A model generated the notes under the pieces. The model was not told where the DNA came from. It did no database searches and saw nothing but the letters and a program-made list of their open reading frames with translations. Below are positions 60,723 through 64,000 of a stretch of DNA of 64,000 nt, piece by piece; position 1 is the stretch's first letter, and the number at the start of each line of letters is the position of its first letter. Source of the stretch: Sciurus carolinensis (taxonomy: Eukaryota; Chordata; Mammalia; Rodentia; Sciuridae); NCBI RefSeq assembly GCF_902686445.1, contig NC_062214.1, positions 40,247,454-40,311,453 on the forward strand, in the 5' to 3' direction. The translations under genes were made by a program, and so were the position numbers.

Positions 60723-61970
60723 AAATATAGAGGGCATAGTCTTTAATAGAGTATCAAGCAAGAATAACCAGGGGCTTGGAAACTGATTGTAGGTAAACCT
60801 CCGAGGGTTTTAATTATAGGATCCACTAGATAGAATTCAGAGCTAGACTGAAGTGACCCAGCAGATGGATGGGGCATCCTCAGGGGCATGGTCTCAATGA
60901 TGGATAGTTAATGATGGTCTCAGCTGTGGATGCAGATCCACAGCTGAGGCAGGGCATCCTGCAACTCTGAAACCAGAAAGGGCTTTGTGGAGTTTCTGGA
61001 TGCCAAGAGTCTTACATTTCCTAAGTATGACTTATTCTTTTTGAGATTTTACTGTGTTCTGCTGTGACATTTCCTGAGCAGCATTTTCCCTCTGTACTTT
61101 TCATCACCTCACACTTCTTTGAGGCATTTTCCGGCTCTTGGTAACCTCCTTTGACAAGAGAAATGTAACTCAGGCTCTCAGCAGTGGTCCAAGCCACACA
61201 GATATTGTGGGTCAAAGGAGATCAATTACATTTCTTGAGATCCTCTTCAGTGGTCAATGGTGTGGTATGGATGGCACTGTTGCTATTCATCCTCAGAACC
61301 TGGCTAGTCTAAGGTTCTGAAAAGCAGACAGAAATTCAAAGGTGAACTTGAACATGTATACCCTTATCATCTTATAAACTGCCTAAATAGTAATAGTAAG
61401 CACACTGACTGGCAGGAATTAGAACTATACTAAATGAAATTAAATTTGCCCATTGCTTGCATAATTGAGAACTATAAATATTTTAAATAATAAAATTGTG
61501 AAAATTTTCTATATTAATGCTCTGGGAATTCTTAAATCTATAAACGCTGGAAGATACATAGGATTGCCTGAATCTGAAGTCTTTCCTTTCGTATCTTTAA
61601 GATCAAATACTTTTCTTGGTTGTTTCAAAAGGTTCCAAAATTGAAAAGAGTGAATATGTGAGCAGTCATAGGGAAGGAAGCCCAGCAGAGTGAGTGCAGT
61701 GTAGTCCTTCTGGGAAGATGTTTCTAGGAAATGGGAGAAGAGCAAAGAATAAAGAAATGCAAAAATAAAACTAAGTTGACACTCCATATTTATCCTTTTC
61801 CTTTGCTGAACATGGTTTTTATTCCCCCAAAGGACTTAATTTGATGTTATTGAGTAAGACTTTTTGTTTTAATTAGGTATCTTAGTCCTTGAAATTTTAG
61901 ACAAATTCCCAATGTGTATATTTAAATATGTCAAAGGAAATGCAAAAGCAATAATAAACTAAAGATGCTG
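60723..61970. other. Unique non-coding sequence with a perfect hairpin
   Basis: No gene seen. ORFs on both strands (61021-61320, 61509-61787) have no domain. The perfect hairpin at 60919-60948 is listed separately. Confidence 0.5.
60919..60948. repeat. Perfect 13-bp-arm inverted repeat, 4-nt loop
   Basis: CTCAGCTGTGGAT (60919-60931) and its exact reverse complement ATCCACAGCTGAG (60936-60948) are separated by GCAG. With moderate GC content and a 4-nt loop this would fold very stably. Nearby short direct repeats ('atggtctca' twice at about 60889 and 60915, and 'gggcatcct' at about 60872 and 60952) mark local rearrangement. Confidence 0.95.
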
Positions 61971-62352
61971 TCTTACTCAGTTTTCTGTTGATATAACAGA
62001 ATCCCCAAGACTGGGTAATTTGTGAGGAAAAGAGGTTTACTTTGTCTTATGGTTCTAAAGGCTGGGAAGTCCAAGATTGGGTGACTGCATATCAGGCAAA
62101 GATCTTGTGCTGCTTCATAACAGGGCAGAATTTGTAAGGGGAAGTTGGTAGGTGCAAAAGAGACAACACATACAGGCAGCCTCACTTTATAACAACCCAT
62201 TCTCACAGGAACAAACCCAATCCTGTGAGAAAGACATTAATCCCTCTTAACAGTCTAATCAGCTTTTGAAGGCTCCACCTCTCTACACCACCACAATACC
62301 AGTCAAATTTCAACATGAGTTTTGGAGGGGCAAACCATATTTAAACCTAGCA
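61971..62352 (-). mobile_element. MLT/MST-type MaLR solo LTR (antisense)
   Basis: Antisense LTR: 'ttactcagttttctgttgatataacagaatccccaagactgggtaatttgtgagg', 'atggttctaaaggctgggaagtccaagattgg', 'ctcactttataacaacccattctcacagg', 'gacattaatccctcttaacagtc', 'ggctccacctctctacaccacc', 'aatttcaacatgagttttggaggg' and a terminal 'aaaccatatttaaacctagca'. It ends about 200 bp before the L1. Non-coding. Confidence 0.82.
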
Positions 62353-62569
62353 GATCCTAAGGCAGGTCACATTACTAGGATTCATTACAGGTTTGTAACA
62401 CTTGTATGCAGAGGCAGAAAGATAAATAATATTTATTCTAATACTTTCTATATTTCAGTCTTTAATATATTGGCATAACTACACGTGTGTGAGAGAGAGA
62501 TTTTATTAAACAACCATGGAAGATACTTTTAGTACTCTGAGTAATATCCACTTTTACTTCTTTGATAGA

Positions 62570-64000
62570 AGAATTCCAACTATCCCTATTTGCCGGCAAT
62601 ATGATTCTATATTTAGAAGACTCAAAAAAACTCCACCAGAAAACTTCTAGAACTCATAAATGAATTCAGAAAAGTAGCAGGATATAAAATTAACACATAT
62701 ACATCAACTGCATTCCTATAAATCAGTGATGAACCTACTAAAAGAGAAATTAGGAAAAATTACCCCATCCACGGTAGTCTCAAAAAAATTAAATATTTGG
62801 GAATCAATCTAATGAAAGAGGTGAAAGACCTCTACAGTGAACACTAAAGAGGTGAAATACCTCTACAGAACACTAAAGAAAGAAATTGAAGACTTAAAAG
62901 ATGAAAAGATCTCCCATATTCTTGGATGGGAAGAATTAACATTGTCAAAATGGTCATAATACCAAAAGTGTTGCAGAGATTTAGCAATTCCTATTAAAAT
63001 CCTAAATATGTTCTTCATAGAAATAGAAAAAGCTGTCATGAAATTCATTTGGAAAAATAAGAGACCCAGAACAGCCAAAGCAATCCTTGGCAAGGAAAGT
63101 GAAACAGGCGGCATCACAATAGCAGACCTTAAATTAGACTACAGAGCTATAGTAACAAAAACAGCATGCTATTGGTACCAAAACAGACACATTAGACCAA
63201 TGGTACAGAATAGAAGACACAGAGACAAACCCACAGATATACAGTTCTTTCATACTAGACAAAGTGCCAAAAACATACATTGGAGAAAAGACGGCCTCTT
63301 CAACAAGTGATGCTAGGAAAACTGCAAATCGATCTGTAATCAAAATGAAAAAAAATACAAAAAAAAAAACCCTATCTCTTGCCTTGCACAAAATTCAACT
63401 TAAGTGGATCAAGTATTTAGACATTAGACCCTGCACCTAACAGAATAAAACAGTAGACCCAAAGTTACATCATATCAGCTCAGTAACTGACTTCCTTAGC
63501 AAGATTCCTAAGTGCAAGAAGTAAAATCAAGAGCCAACAAATGGGATGGAATCAAACTATAAAGTTTCTTCATAGCAAATGAAGCAATCAAAAGAGAGCC
63601 TATAGAATGGGAGAAAGCCTTTGCCACCTGCACCTCAGATGGAACATTAATCTCTAGGATATATAAAGAAATCAAAAAACTTAACACCAAAAAAAAAAAA
63701 AAAATTAATAAATGGCCAAAGGAACTGAACAGGAACTTCACAGAAAAGGAAATATGATTGGTCAACAAATAAATGAAAAAATGTTCAGCATCTCTGGCAG
63801 TTGGAGAAATGCAAATTAAAACTATTGAGATTTCATCTCACTCTGGTCAGAATGGTTATTATCCAGATTAGAAGTAACAATAAATGTTGGTGAGGATGTG
63901 GGGAAAATGTACACTCATACATTGGTGGTGGGACTGAAAACTGGTGCAAGCACTCTGGAAAGCAGTAAGGAAAGTCCTCAAAAAACTAGAACTGGAACCA
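62570..64000 (+). mobile_element. L1 LINE, ORF2 3' half, decayed, runs off the window
   Basis: A sense L1 copy covering the second half of ORF2, from the catalytic part of the reverse transcriptase to nearly the C-terminus, and continuing past the end of the window. Text such as 'gaactcataaatgaattcag', 'gtagcaggatataaaattaaca', 'ttcttggatgggaagaattaacattgtcaaaatgg', 'gaaattcatttggaaaaataagagacccagaacagcc', 'ggatggaatcaaactataaagtttc' and 'ggtgaggatgtgg' is diagnostic. It begins abruptly at about 62570, so it is 5'-truncated. Frames change between the catalytic motif (62589) and the open part at 63008. The copy also carries a 30-bp tandem duplication (62818-62877) and two lost tryptophan codons. 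It cannot retrotranspose. Confidence 0.95.
63008..63310 (+). pseudogene. L1 ORF2 fragment (downstream of the reverse-transcriptase active site)
   Basis: The only recognisable protein in the window: 100 codons from the segment just after the reverse-transcriptase catalytic core of L1 ORF2p. Visible landmarks are '[20 protein letters not shown]', then '[12 protein letters not shown]', '[11 protein letters not shown]' and '[12 protein letters not shown]'. ORF2p is normally about 1,280 residues, so this is under a tenth of it, and it ends early at TGA (63308-63310) where L1 usually has a tryptophan. Three bases on lies a TAG (63314-63316) that also replaces tryptophan. The start ATG is an internal methionine, not a real initiator. 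It is a pseudogene fragment. Confidence 0.93.

Overview
The window is mammalian nuclear DNA, most likely from a rodent of the squirrel family. The SINEs support this. Two antisense and one sense ID-type elements are present (about 811-954, 19137-19262, 56480-56594). Two larger SINEs join a 7SL/B1-like half to an ID (tRNA-like) half (about 15783-16000 and 52201-52431), a combination known from squirrels and their relatives. A related set of MaLR-type LTRs and L1 tails fits the same group. The species assignment is inference from memory of these repeat families.

I find no intact protein-coding gene, no rRNA, tRNA or CRISPR array, and nothing bacterial or operon-like. Open reading frames over the window are short, overlap on both strands, and mostly lie in low-complexity or repeat DNA. 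The only translated stretch I recognise as protein is a decayed L1 ORF2 fragment at 63008-63310. The window is therefore an AT-rich intergenic or deep intronic region.

Layout: 1-5.2 kb carries an antisense MaLR LTR, an ID element, a MIR and a sense MaLR LTR. 5.2-9.7 kb is largely unique. 9.7-10.5 kb holds two LTRs lying head to head. 12.4-17.8 kb has a composite SINE with a perfect 15-bp target-site duplication, another MaLR LTR, an old sense L1 tail and MIRs. 20.5-24.0 kb is a nested block: an old antisense L1 interrupted by a younger L1 and a MER2-type DNA transposon. 24.2-31.8 kb is mostly unique, with a MER5-type hAT remnant and one AT-rich homeodomain-motif cluster. 31.8-33.3 kb is a second antisense L1. 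35.6-41.1 kb has old LTR, MIR and L2 remnants and a second candidate conserved non-coding block. 41.16-41.9 kb is a GC-richer, possibly retroposed mRNA tail of unknown parent. 42-50 kb is mostly unique with long polypyrimidine tracts. 50.2-53.1 kb has a DNA transposon, an L2, a composite SINE and a MaLR LTR. 55-62.4 kb has MIRs, an ID element and two MaLR LTRs. From about 62.57 kb to the end runs a sense L1 ORF2 remnant whose catalytic motif is destroyed.

The most notable unexplained items are two perfect 13-bp-arm hairpins (51423-51455 and 60919-60948), the candidate retroposed mRNA at 41163-41900, a 95-codon minus-strand ORF at 54136-54423, and two AT-rich candidate conserved non-coding blocks. 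I did not find evidence of a new biological system.
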